This document shows, piece after piece, positions 1 to 8,604 of a DNA stretch of 64,000 nt (its first letter is position 1; each line of letters starts with the position of its first letter). Made by a program: the position numbers and the translations under genes. Below the pieces are notes generated by a model, which had not been told where the DNA came from, searched no databases, and was given only the letters and a program-made list of their open reading frames with translations. Origin of the DNA: an uncultured Flavobacteriaceae bacterium (GTDB taxonomy: Bacteria > Bacteroidota > Bacteroidia > Flavobacteriales > Flavobacteriaceae); the NCBI GenBank assembly GCA_938029725.1, contig CALHGE010000010.1, forward strand, positions 1 through 64,000, written 5' to 3'.

Positions 1-1
1 A

Positions 2-1069
2 AAAAACTGGGCGGTTTGGCTGCATGAGTATCTCGAAGAATTCCCAGACATGCAAGATGTACTGCGGTACACATTAACGGCAAACGCACCAGAAACAAAA
101 GACAACGATTTCACTTGGAAAGACTTTCAGACAAGAAATAATAGCGAGCTAGTCGCTATTTTTGGAAACTTTATCAACCGTGTAGTCGTCTTAACAAACA
201 AATATTACGAGGGGCAGGTACCACCTGCAGGGAATTTTTCTGAAGTAGATTTAGAGACCTTAGCCGCCGTAAAACAATTTCCGGCAACTATCGAAAGTTC
301 CATAGAACGCTACCGTTTTCGTGAAGCAGGTCAAGAGCTCATGAACCTCGCTCGTTTAGGAAACAAATACCTAGCTGATGAAGAACCTTGGAAAGTGATC
401 AAACAAGATGAAGAGCGTGTAAAGACTATCATGTTTGTAGCCCTCCAAATCGCAACAGCTCTAGCCGTTTTAAGCGAACCTTTTTTACCCTTTACCTCTA
501 AGAAGCTAAAAGGTATCTTAAAGATAAGTTCAAGTGATTCGTCTTCAGCGAATGGTATTGAGAACGGCTGGGCAGATGTTTCCCAAAAAGAAACTCTACT
601 CCCACCGGCTCACCAAATCAACAAAGCCGAACTGCTTTTCAGAAAAGTAGAAGATTCTGAAATACAAGCACAACTAGACAAACTAGCGGCCACAAAAAAG
701 GCTAATGAAAACGCAAACAAAGAACTTATGCCACAGAAAGACACCATTGCTTTTGATGATTTTACAAAAATAGACATGCGTGTAGGTACTATTGTCGAAG
801 CTGAAAAAATGGCCAAAACTAAAAAATTATTGGTATTAAAAGTGGATACTGGTCTAGATACAAGAACTATTGTTTCGGGTATTGCAGAGAGTTTTACTCC
901 TGAAGAGGTAATTGGCAAAAAAGTTACTGTTTTGATTAATCTTGCGCCACGAGCTTTACGCGGTGTAGATAGTGAAGGCATGATTTTAATGACAGAAAAT
1001 ACTGAAGGTAAATTGGTATTTCTAAACCCTGATGAAGATGGTGTTGGTAATGGTGAGGGGATTAGTTAA
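2..1069 (+). CDS. metG: Methionyl-tRNA synthetase, C-terminal part (start lies outside window)
   Basis: Charges tRNA-Met with methionine in the cytoplasm. The reading frame is open from base 2, so the catalytic Rossmann half with HIGH and KMSKS is upstream of the window. What is visible is the anticodon-binding helical domain (motifs NFINRVVVLTNKYY and EEPWKVIKQDEERVKT), a charged linker, and a C-terminal tRNA-binding OB domain of the Trbp111/EMAPII type, starting near base 760 with IDMRVGTIVEAEKM and ending with APRALRGVDSEGMILM. The appended OB domain is usual in Bacteroidota MetG and supports dimerisation and tRNA binding. The first in-frame ATG, at base 50, is internal and not a start. 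No clear terminator follows. Confidence 0.95.
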   Translation, partial: KNWAVWLHEYLEEFPDMQDVLRYTLTANAPETKDNDFTWKDFQTRNNSELVAIFGNFINRVVVLTNKYYEGQVPPAGNFSEVDLETLAAVKQFPATIESSIERYRFREAGQELMNLARLGNKYLADEEPWKVIKQDEERVKTIMFVALQIATALAVLSEPFLPFTSKKLKGILKISSSDSSSANGIENGWADVSQKETLLPPAHQINKAELLFRKVEDSEIQAQLDKLAATKKANENANKELMPQKDTIAFDDFTKIDMRVGTIVEAEKMAKTKKLLVLKVDTGLDTRTIVSGIAESFTPEEVIGKKVTVLINLAPRALRGVDSEGMILMTENTEGKLVFLNPDEDGVGNGEGIS

Positions 1070-1118
1070 TATGACGTATTCCGTTTAGTATTGAATTATT
1101 TACTCAAAAACTCACCAA

Positions 1119-2576
1119 ATGTATAAGACAATTGTACTTATCTGTTTCTTGTTTTTTACGGTTTTAAGTGGTTATACTCAAAGTCAACTGAGTCAAATAA
1201 CCACAAAAATAAACTCAAATAGAGGTAACGAAACTATTACAGTAATTGATAATGAAGAAAATATACATGTATTCTTTTTCACTTCAAAACACCTTATTCA
1301 GCATAAATATGACAAGTCATTTAAGTTCATTCATAGTAAAGAACATCCTAGTCATTTTATGGAATACAGCAACTACGAAGGTTATTATGTAGATGCGAAC
1401 AATGACATAAATATCTATTTTTCAGATAGTTGGAAAAAACGTTTTGTTTTATTTTCAATAACTACTAAAGGTGAATTTCTAACCAAACCCTTTTCCTTTG
1501 ATATCAAATCTGAAAAGCGCATAGAAAATGTGAATGCCCCAAATGCATTTCATGTTTTCACCTATGCTAAAAAAGGATCCATAATCAAAAGATATACGTT
1601 AACAAAAGACAAAATTACACCTACTGAATTCGACCTCAATGCTACTAGATTTTATTCAAATCAAACCAAGGAAACTACTTTGGCTAAACTGTTTAAAAGA
1701 CAAGCGTTTGAAATCATAATAGATGATGTGCCAGCATCTATTGAAATTGCAGCTAAAAAAATCAAATTGTTTCAGAGGAATGATAAATTATTAATAGGAC
1801 TAAATCATAGAAAGAATGCAACGAGGCTTATCGAATTAAGCTTAAACGATGCTGTTTTTAAAGTTGATCACTTTTTTATTCCGACAAAAACATTTGAAGA
1901 GGACCCTACATTTAAATCCAACTCTTTTGTTTACGAAACTCACTTATTTCAAATGATAAGTTCGAAAAATCAACTTTTGTTAACGATGCATGATTTACAA
2001 ACAAAAGAAAAAATTAAAGAATATTCCATTTCGCGAGATGACTCAGAAATAACTTTTAGCAACTCTCCCATTTACCAAGACGGCAATAGTTTCACTCCAG
2101 ATGCAACCCGAAATTTAGACCTAACAAAACAATACTTACGCAAGATAACAAGATCTGATGTTGGATTAACTGTTTACAAAAAAGAAGATGTACTTCAGTT
2201 AACCATGGGAGGTATCAAAGAGGTCAATACAGGTGGCGGAGCAATGATGATGCCTATGGGTGGTGGTGTACCGATTGGGTCTACAGGCGCGGTAACAGTA
2301 AGTTTCACCCCTATGATGGGCGCCTATAACTCATATTCACATTCTAAGTCCGTTTATTTTAGATCGCTATTAGATCCAAAAACATTTAACCATTTACCAG
2401 GGCCTACATATAATAATGTATTCGATGAAATTTCAGATTATAGTGCAGATCTTGAAACTTCAACGTTTGGAAAACATATTAGATTAGAAAACATATTCAG
2501 GTTTCAAAATCATTTTGTTTACGGGTATTATCACAAGAAAAATAAAATTTACTATCTAGTTAAATTTGAAAAATAA
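1119..2576 (+). CDS. Secreted protein of unknown function with a Gly/Met-rich loop
   Basis: A 485-residue protein with an N-terminal signal peptide (basic MYK, hydrophobic core to about residue 20, cleavage near YTQS). I recognise no family. The body is rich in beta-type sequence with regularly spaced aromatic and charged residues, and could be a beta-propeller-like fold, which is inference. Residues 372-383 form an unusual GGGAMMMPMGGG stretch, followed by another small-residue and Met stretch to about residue 403. No membrane anchor is seen after the signal, so it is periplasmic or exported. It is preceded by metG on the same strand with a 49-base gap and followed by a convergent regulator gene. 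Start chosen at the only ATG before the signal peptide. Confidence 0.7.
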   Translation: MYKTIVLICFLFFTVLSGYTQSQLSQITTKINSNRGNETITVIDNEENIHVFFFTSKHLIQHKYDKSFKFIHSKEHPSHFMEYSNYEGYYVDANNDINIYFSDSWKKRFVLFSITTKGEFLTKPFSFDIKSEKRIENVNAPNAFHVFTYAKKGSIIKRYTLTKDKITPTEFDLNATRFYSNQTKETTLAKLFKRQAFEIIIDDVPASIEIAAKKIKLFQRNDKLLIGLNHRKNATRLIELSLNDAVFKVDHFFIPTKTFEEDPTFKSNSFVYETHLFQMISSKNQLLLTMHDLQTKEKIKEYSISRDDSEITFSNSPIYQDGNSFTPDATRNLDLTKQYLRKITRSDVGLTVYKKEDVLQLTMGGIKEVNTGGGAMMMPMGGGVPIGSTGAVTVSFTPMMGAYNSYSHSKSVYFRSLLDPKTFNHLPGPTYNNVFDEISDYSADLETSTFGKHIRLENIFRFQNHFVYGYYHKKNKIYYLVKFEK

Positions 2577-2603
2577 AGTAAACCATTTTCATTTATAGTT
2601 AAT

Positions 2604-3098
2604 TTAGTGTAGCAGTTCTTGCTCAATAGCAATCTTAACCAGCCCAACACTATTACGAGCCCCCAGCTTACTGATCAAGTTCATACGATGCGTCTCTACA
2701 GTTTTCGGACTCACAAAAAGCTGTTTTGCAATTTCTTGGGTTGTCATTTCTTCGCAGATTGCAGCAAGCACCTCTTTTTCTCTGCGGGTTAATTTGGGTT
2801 TTAGGGTATTTCTTTTTTCCGTGCCCAACGATTGATTCAATAATTTCTGTTGAATGTCTTTTTGTAGGTATTGTCCATCAGATAGCACCGTTTCAAAAGC
2901 TTCCAATAATTCTTCTTTACCGGTGTTTTTTAAGAGGTAACCATGGGCACCGTTTTGTAGAATCCGTTTTACGAAAATAATTTCGAAAGCCACCAACAGC
3001 CAAGGGCTGATGCCTTTAACCAAAGCAGCAAGTGGTTCAGAGAGCAAGGCTGATGTATTTAAGACGAGAAGGGCGAGTAAAACGACGTAAGTTTTCAT
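2604..3098 (-). CDS. Truncated or chimeric LuxR/NarL-type response regulator
   Basis: A 164-residue protein. Residues from about 43 (FVKRILQNGAHGYLLKN) match the last alpha/beta element of a receiver domain. A linker follows, then a LuxR-type helix-turn-helix (LTRREKEVLAAICEEMTTQE through VSPKTVETHRMNLISKLGA, about residues 103-155). The first two thirds of the receiver, with the acidic pocket and phospho-accepting Asp, are missing. In their place are about 42 hydrophobic residues (VVLLALLVLNTSALL, then SPWLLVAFEIIF) that look like membrane-spanning segments. This may be a deletion that joined an unrelated 5-prime end to the regulator, or an expressed membrane-tethered DNA-binding protein. 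No sensor kinase is adjacent; the divergent gene is tex. Confidence 0.7.
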   Translation of the reverse strand: MKTYVVLLALLVLNTSALLSEPLAALVKGISPWLLVAFEIIFVKRILQNGAHGYLLKNTGKEELLEAFETVLSDGQYLQKDIQQKLLNQSLGTEKRNTLKPKLTRREKEVLAAICEEMTTQEIAKQLFVSPKTVETHRMNLISKLGARNSVGLVKIAIEQELLH

Positions 3099-3157
3099 GG
3101 TTCTAATATTTATGGTTATTTACAACTGCAAGATGCTGAACCTAAATAAGATATCCT

Positions 3158-3202
3158 TCAGGGTATTCCCTGAAATAAAAAACTCAGGGAATACCCTGAG
3201 TT
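3158..3202. promoter_or_regulatory. Pair of palindromic sites between luxR-type gene and tex
   Basis: Two 16-bp palindromes, TCAGGG-TATT-CCCTGA at 3158-3173 and TCAGGG-AATA-CCCTGA at 3184-3199. They are exact reverse complements of each other and their centres are 26 bp apart. The second extends to AACTCAGGG/CCCTGAGTT arms (3181-3202). They can be read as two operator sites or as one 16-bp stem with a 10-base loop. They lie 60-104 bases upstream of the minus-strand regulator and just upstream of the likely tex promoter, a typical place for a NarL/LuxR dimer. The binding protein is inferred, not shown. Confidence 0.6.
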
Positions 3203-3208
3203 AAACAT

Positions 3209-3240
3209 TTGTATAAATTAAAATGGTTCAACTAAATTTA
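3209..3240 (+). promoter_or_regulatory. Possible tex promoter
   Basis: TTG at 3209-3211 and TAAATTTA at 3233-3240, close to the Bacteroidota -33/-7 pattern but with a long 21-base spacer. The -7 box ends 29 bases before the tex ATG. The region is AT-rich, so a chance match is possible. Confidence 0.25.
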
Positions 3241-3269
3241 CACCGACTAAAAATCGATATTGAATCTGT

Positions 3270-5396
3270 ATGCAACTACTATCCTATTTAACCAAACACA
3301 CACAACTCTCTGAAAAGAGCATAAAAAACACCGTCGAACTTCTAAATGAAGACTGTACCGTTCCTTTTATATCGCGATATAGAAAAGAAAAAACAGGTAA
3401 TCTTGATGAAGTTCAAATTGGAAACATTGTACAATTCAAATTACAATTTGAAGCTTTACAGAAACGAAAATCAGCTATTTTAAAGGCGATTGAAGAGCAG
3501 CATGCCTTAACTGATGAATTGCGCAACAAAGTGGAGCAGACTCAAGACTTAGTCACCCTTGAAGACATCTACCTCCCTTTCAAGAAAAAAAGAAAAACCA
3601 AAGCCGAAACTGCCAGAAAAAACGGATTAGAGCCTCTCGCTAAAATCATCATGGCTCAGAATACTGATGAAATTGAGCATACAGCATCGCAATATGTAAA
3701 CAACGAAGTTCAAAATGAAGACGATGCCTTAGAAGGTGCTCGGCATATTATTGCTGAATGGCTCAATGAACGTATATCCATTCGAAATCAAATCAGAACC
3801 CAATTAGAGCGATCGGCAATGATCACTACAAAAGTTGTCGGCACGAAAAAAGAAGATGAAAAAGCTCAAAAATTCAGAGACTATTTTGATTGGAGTGAAG
3901 CCTTAAAAAGATGCCCTTCTCATCGACTCTTGGCCATTCTGCGTGCCGAGAACGAAGGTTTTATTCGCGTAAAGATTGAAATAGATTCGGATCATATTTT
4001 ATCTAAAATTGAAGATCGAATTATAAAATCAAATAACGCTTGCACTCCGCATATTGAATTAGCGCTTGCAGATGCCTACAAGCGTTTGCTATTTCCATCT
4101 TTATCAAATGAACTACTAAAGAATGCAAAAGAAAAAGCTGATGATGGCGCTATCAGCGTTTTTTCAAAAAACCTCAATCAACTATTATTAGGCGCTCCTT
4201 TAGGTGAAAAAAGGATATTAGCCATTGACCCCGGTTTCAAATCAGGATGTAAAGTAGTTTGTTTGAATGCGCAAGGAGATTTAGTACATAATGAAAATAT
4301 ATACCCTCATCCGCCACAAAACAAAAGTACCGAAGCGATCAAAAAAATCAGTTCTTTATGCGATGCATATAAAATTGAAGCCATTGCTATTGGTAACGGG
4401 ACCGCTTCTAGAGAAACTGAACAATTGGTGAAACGTATTCATTTCAAAAACCCGATTGAAGTTTTTGTTGTGAGTGAAGCTGGTGCTTCTATTTATTCCG
4501 CTTCAAAAATTGCTCGCGATGAATTTCCAAATTATGATGTTACTGTTCGAGGTTCTGTTTCTATAGGACGTCGCTTGGCTGACCCTTTGGCTGAATTGGT
4601 AAAAATTGATGCCAAATCGATTGGTGTAGGGCAGTACCAGCACGATGTTGACCAGACAAAACTACAAACATCTTTAGATCGTGTGGTTGAAAGTTGTGTG
4701 AATTCTGTGGGTGTAAATATCAATACGGCTAGTGTACCTTTATTGAGTTATGTCTCAGGAATTGGTCCAAAATTGGCGGAGAATATTGTGGCGTATAGAA
4801 ATGAAAATGGCGCTTTCGCCGATAGATCAACCATTAAGAAAGTCCCGCGTTTAGGAGGAAAAGCTTTTGAACAAGGTGCTGGTTTTCTTAGGATAAAAGA
4901 GGGTAAGAATCCTTTGGATGATTCTGCGGTGCACCCTGAAAGTTACTCCATTGTAAAACAAATGGCGAAGGATAGAAAAATACCACTAACCGATTTAATC
5001 GGAAACAAAACTGAACTGCAACAAATAGATTTAAATAAATACTGTACAGAAACGGTTGGTCTACCAACTTTAAAAGACATCACCGAAGAACTAGAAAAAC
5101 CAGGACTCGATCGTCGTGAAAAAGCCAAAGTATTCACATTCGACCAGAACGTGCGGAGTATATCAGATTTAAGAGATGGGCAATTGCTTCCTGGTATTGT
5201 AAACAACATCACAAATTTCGGATGTTTTGTAGATATCGGCATTAAAGAAAGTGGATTGATTCACGTATCTAATCTATCTGATACTTTCGTGAAAGATGTG
5301 AACGAACATGTTCATTTAAATCAACAAATCATTGTTAAGGTTTTGTCTATTGATATCCCTAGAAAACGAATTCAATTGAAGCTACATAAGTCCTAA
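3270..5396 (+). CDS. tex: Tex-like transcription accessory / S1 RNA-binding protein
   Basis: Cytoplasmic nucleic-acid-binding protein of the Tex/YhgF family, linked in other bacteria to transcription and stress tolerance; the exact role here is unknown. The domain order is the standard one. An N-terminal helical HTH-like region contains FISRYRKEKTGNLDEVQ. A YqgF/RNase H-like domain begins at RILAIDPGFKSGCKV (about residue 317). A helix-hairpin-helix pair follows with NINTASVPLLSYVSGIGPKL. A C-terminal S1 domain starts near residue 627 (GQLLPGIVNNITNFGCFVDI). At 708 residues it is full length for the family. It is monocistronic and divergent from the truncated LuxR-type gene across the palindrome pair. 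Confidence 0.95.
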   Translation: MQLLSYLTKHTQLSEKSIKNTVELLNEDCTVPFISRYRKEKTGNLDEVQIGNIVQFKLQFEALQKRKSAILKAIEEQHALTDELRNKVEQTQDLVTLEDIYLPFKKKRKTKAETARKNGLEPLAKIIMAQNTDEIEHTASQYVNNEVQNEDDALEGARHIIAEWLNERISIRNQIRTQLERSAMITTKVVGTKKEDEKAQKFRDYFDWSEALKRCPSHRLLAILRAENEGFIRVKIEIDSDHILSKIEDRIIKSNNACTPHIELALADAYKRLLFPSLSNELLKNAKEKADDGAISVFSKNLNQLLLGAPLGEKRILAIDPGFKSGCKVVCLNAQGDLVHNENIYPHPPQNKSTEAIKKISSLCDAYKIEAIAIGNGTASRETEQLVKRIHFKNPIEVFVVSEAGASIYSASKIARDEFPNYDVTVRGSVSIGRRLADPLAELVKIDAKSIGVGQYQHDVDQTKLQTSLDRVVESCVNSVGVNINTASVPLLSYVSGIGPKLAENIVAYRNENGAFADRSTIKKVPRLGGKAFEQGAGFLRIKEGKNPLDDSAVHPESYSIVKQMAKDRKIPLTDLIGNKTELQQIDLNKYCTETVGLPTLKDITEELEKPGLDRREKAKVFTFDQNVRSISDLRDGQLLPGIVNNITNFGCFVDIGIKESGLIHVSNLSDTFVKDVNEHVHLNQQIIVKVLSIDIPRKRIQLKLHKS

Positions 5397-5619
5397 ATAG
5401 CAGCATAGTTCGCAGCAAATACCTACGCTATATTTAAATACGATGATACATTAAATAACTGATGCAAGCAACTGTGTGAATTTGATATTAAGCAGGTCTA
5501 ATCAGTTAATTTCTTAAGAAATTACCTATCTTCAAGACTATTCTTTTTTTCATTTTTTAGCTTCAGAAATACTGCCCCTTAGAGATGTAATTTTACGATT
5601 GAACCAAAATTCGGTAGCT

Positions 5620-7602
5620 ATGAATTCCCCGAAAACCAGTAAACAGCTCATTGAGCAACTTGAAATGCTTCCTTGGAAAGAGGACAACCAAGAAGAATCA
5701 CAACATTTAATTCAACTCCTCAAATTAGCGGTACGTAAAGCACAAGTAAATTCTGATTCCTTAGCAGAAAAAATGACTGAAGGTGTTGCCCAATGCCAAA
5801 TCATTTGTGACTCAGAAGGAGTAGTCTATGATTATAGGTTTATTTCTGTAAATAAGGCCTTTGAAACTCATACTGGTATTCAAGCTGATAAAGCTGTAGG
5901 TAAAACTATACTTGAAATTTTTCCAGATGTGGAAAAATTTTGGATTAAATTTTACGGTGATGTAGCGTTAACCCAGAAGTCAAATTCTACCACACACTAT
6001 AACCACAATACCAAAAGACATTATACTTCTAGTGCCTATTCTTCAACTAAAGGAGAGTTCACCATGTTATTTAAAGATAGTACTGAAAGTATAGAACTTA
6101 CCGCTGCTAACTTAGAAATAGTAAAAAGTCAAACTCATAATTCTGCTGTATTAAACCATATGCAAGAGGCTTTTGCACATTGTAAAATTATTTGCGATGC
6201 TACGGGCGAACCTATTAATTATAGATTTATAAATGTAAACGAAGCTTTTGTAAATCATACTGGCGTTACATCAAAAGATGCAATTGGCAAGACCATTTTA
6301 GATATTTTTCCTGATCTTGAGAAGTCTTGGATTACAATCTTCGGGCAAGTAGCCATAACTAGTATACCCTCATCATTTATTAAGTACAATCATAATACCA
6401 ATCGCTACTACCAAGTAAATGCCTTTTCACCAGCCAAAGGTGAGTTTGCTTCGTTCCGAAGAGATATCACAGATCAAGAAACAAAAAGAATAGAACTCGA
6501 AAAAGCCTATCTAAAAGCCGAAGAAAATGATAAGTTGAAATCATCATTTTTAGCAAATATGTCGCATGAGGTTAGAACTCCTATGAACGCTATCTTGGGG
6601 TTTTCAAGCCTTTTAGAAGATGATGCAGTTAGTGAAAAAGAAAAAAAAGTTTGCCTCAAACAAATTAAGTCTTCTGGCAACAAACTTTTAACGATCATAT
6701 CAGATATCGTTGACATCTCAAAAATAGATGCAAAACAACAAAAATTAGTATTTGAAGAATGTGACTTGAACCAACTTTTTGATGAGCTTTATAATCAATA
6801 TTCTGTATTAAACACAAATGCGGAACTTTCTATAAAAATTGAAAAAGAGCAAAAAGATAGGTTTATCATACTCACTGACGAAACCAGATTAAATCAAATT
6901 CTATCGAACTTAATTGACAATGCTTTAAAATACACCCAGAAAGGGGAAGTTACAATTGGGTATCGTTTAAAAGACAATACATTAGAATTTTATATAAAAG
7001 ATACTGGAATAGGTATAAAAAAAGAAAATCAAAAAATAATTTTCGAACGCTTTGCGCAGGTAAATGATCCGTCTAGTGCTGTAGCATCTGGTACCGGTCT
7101 TGGCATACCAATTGCCAAAGGTCTGATCGAATTATTTAAAGGAAAAATATGGTTTACATCAGCACATCAAAAAGGCTCCGATTTTTACTTTAGCATACCC
7201 ATTAACGTGCAGAAAGAAAGGAAAACAGAAACCACCTTTAATCACACTCTTTTAATAGCTGAAGATGACGATGTCAATTTTCTTTTGTTAGAACTTTGGC
7301 TAAACAGGCACTTTAATATTATACGTGCGATTAATGGTGTTGAAGCTGTTCGATTATATAATGAGCATGACTCCATTGACCTCATTTTAATGGATATTCG
7401 TATGCCATATATGGATGGAATAGAAGCAACGAAAGAAATTCGAAAAACAGATAGCGCTATTCCTATTATTGCACACACAGCTTACGCCATGAACGAAGAG
7501 TCTTTCGCGATTAAAAAAGCAGGTTGCAACCAGGTACTAATTAAGCCCATCACTCGTGAAATGCTATTCGCTGTTTTGGCGACCTATAACATCATCATTT
7601 AA
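5620..7602 (+). CDS. Hybrid histidine kinase: PAS-PAS-HisKA-HATPase-receiver
   Basis: A 660-residue sensor kinase without transmembrane segments, so probably cytosolic. Two PAS domains (about residues 50-155 and 175-285) are clear internal duplicates: CQIICDSEG/CKIICDATG, KTILEIFPD/KTILDIFPD and YNHNTKRHY/YNHNTNRYY. HisKA follows with phospho-accepting His316 in SHEVRTPMN, then HATPase motifs (N box LIDNALKY, G1 DTGIGI, F box FERFAQ, G2 GTGLGI). A C-terminal receiver carries phospho-accepting Asp592 in LMDIRMP. No output protein is adjacent, so phosphotransfer may go to an unlinked partner. A TTG lies 21 bases upstream in frame (5599), but the ATG at 5620 is preferred. Confidence 0.92.
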   Translation: MNSPKTSKQLIEQLEMLPWKEDNQEESQHLIQLLKLAVRKAQVNSDSLAEKMTEGVAQCQIICDSEGVVYDYRFISVNKAFETHTGIQADKAVGKTILEIFPDVEKFWIKFYGDVALTQKSNSTTHYNHNTKRHYTSSAYSSTKGEFTMLFKDSTESIELTAANLEIVKSQTHNSAVLNHMQEAFAHCKIICDATGEPINYRFINVNEAFVNHTGVTSKDAIGKTILDIFPDLEKSWITIFGQVAITSIPSSFIKYNHNTNRYYQVNAFSPAKGEFASFRRDITDQETKRIELEKAYLKAEENDKLKSSFLANMSHEVRTPMNAILGFSSLLEDDAVSEKEKKVCLKQIKSSGNKLLTIISDIVDISKIDAKQQKLVFEECDLNQLFDELYNQYSVLNTNAELSIKIEKEQKDRFIILTDETRLNQILSNLIDNALKYTQKGEVTIGYRLKDNTLEFYIKDTGIGIKKENQKIIFERFAQVNDPSSAVASGTGLGIPIAKGLIELFKGKIWFTSAHQKGSDFYFSIPINVQKERKTETTFNHTLLIAEDDDVNFLLLELWLNRHFNIIRAINGVEAVRLYNEHDSIDLILMDIRMPYMDGIEATKEIRKTDSAIPIIAHTAYAMNEESFAIKKAGCNQVLIKPITREMLFAVLATYNIII

Positions 7603-7610
7603 TATCTTTG
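7603..7610 (+). promoter_or_regulatory. -7 promoter element for the deacetylase gene
   Basis: TATCTTTG matches the Bacteroidota -7 consensus TAnnTTTG exactly and sits immediately after the kinase stop codon, 17 bases before the ATG at 7628. No TTG occurs at the usual 17-20-base distance upstream. It supports 7628 rather than the upstream in-frame ATG at 7556, which lies inside the kinase gene. Confidence 0.4.
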
Positions 7611-7627
7611 CTTGTATTTCGTATACC

Positions 7628-8530
7628 ATGTTGAAAATTGCGAATCACCCTATCTACAGACACCCGTTGCCAGAAGGCCATCGTTTTCCGATGCTGAAAT
7701 ACGAACTGCTTCCCAAACAATTGCTGCATGAAGGAACCTGTGTGCCTGAGAATTTTTTTGAACCTGAAATTCCTAATGATAAATATATTTTAGCTGTTCA
7801 TGACGCTGAGTATTTTTATGACCTTTTAAATATCAAGATACCACCAAAGGAGGCCAGAAAAATAGGATTTCCGCTTTCCGAAGATTTGGTAGAACGCGAA
7901 CGTATTATTGCAGACGGAACTATGAAGGCCTGTGAATTTGCTTTCGAACATGGGGTAGGAATGAATATCGCCGGTGGTACACATCATGCTTATACAAATC
8001 ATGGCGAAGCTTTTTGCATGTTGAACGATCAAGCCATCGGCGCAAGATATCTTCAGTCAAAAAGATTAGCTAAGAAAATACTGATTGTGGATTTAGATGT
8101 ACATCAAGGAAACGGTACTGCCGAAATCTTTCAAAACGATACTTCTGTTTTTACCTTTTCAATGCATGGTGCTAGTAATTATCCTTTTAAAAAAGAGATT
8201 TCTGATTTGGACATTCCTCTCGAAAAAGGGACTAATGATAGCGCTTATTTAGCTATACTAAAAGAAACCCTTCCTAAATTAATTAACAATGAAAAACCTA
8301 ATTTTATTTTTTATCTCTCTGGTGTTGATGTTATTACAACAGATAAATTAGGAACACTTGGCATGAGCATTCAGGGCTGTAAGCAGCGAGATGAATATGT
8401 TTTAGAAACCTGTCATAGCCTTCAAATTCCTGTTCAATGTAGTATGGGAGGGGGCTATTCTCCAGATATTAAAACTATTATTGACGCACATGCGAATACC
8501 TTTCGTGCGGCACAACAAATCTACTTCTAA
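7628..8530 (+). CDS. Histone deacetylase-family (AcuC/HDAC-like) metal-dependent deacetylase
   Basis: A 300-residue cytoplasmic zinc hydrolase of the class I/II histone deacetylase fold. Bacterial members remove acyl groups from lysine, polyamines or small amides, and the substrate is not predictable here. The catalytic His pair lies in GGTHHAYTNHG. The metal ligands are in DLDVHQGNG (Asp and His) and in YLSGVDVITTDKLG (Asp). The C-terminal Gly-rich loop MGGGYSPD is present. Length fits single-domain bacterial members. The start at 7628 gives the usual short N terminus (MLKIANHPIY) and follows a -7 element. Overlap with the kinase in a longer version is rejected. Confidence 0.9.
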   Translation: MLKIANHPIYRHPLPEGHRFPMLKYELLPKQLLHEGTCVPENFFEPEIPNDKYILAVHDAEYFYDLLNIKIPPKEARKIGFPLSEDLVERERIIADGTMKACEFAFEHGVGMNIAGGTHHAYTNHGEAFCMLNDQAIGARYLQSKRLAKKILIVDLDVHQGNGTAEIFQNDTSVFTFSMHGASNYPFKKEISDLDIPLEKGTNDSAYLAILKETLPKLINNEKPNFIFYLSGVDVITTDKLGTLGMSIQGCKQRDEYVLETCHSLQIPVQCSMGGGYSPDIKTIIDAHANTFRAAQQIYF

Positions 8531-8604
8531 GTTGTTCTACCCTGTAGAAGACCTTTACATTTAATTCAAAACGGTTATTTTTGAAATCACCCTAGTTCTA
8601 CTTT

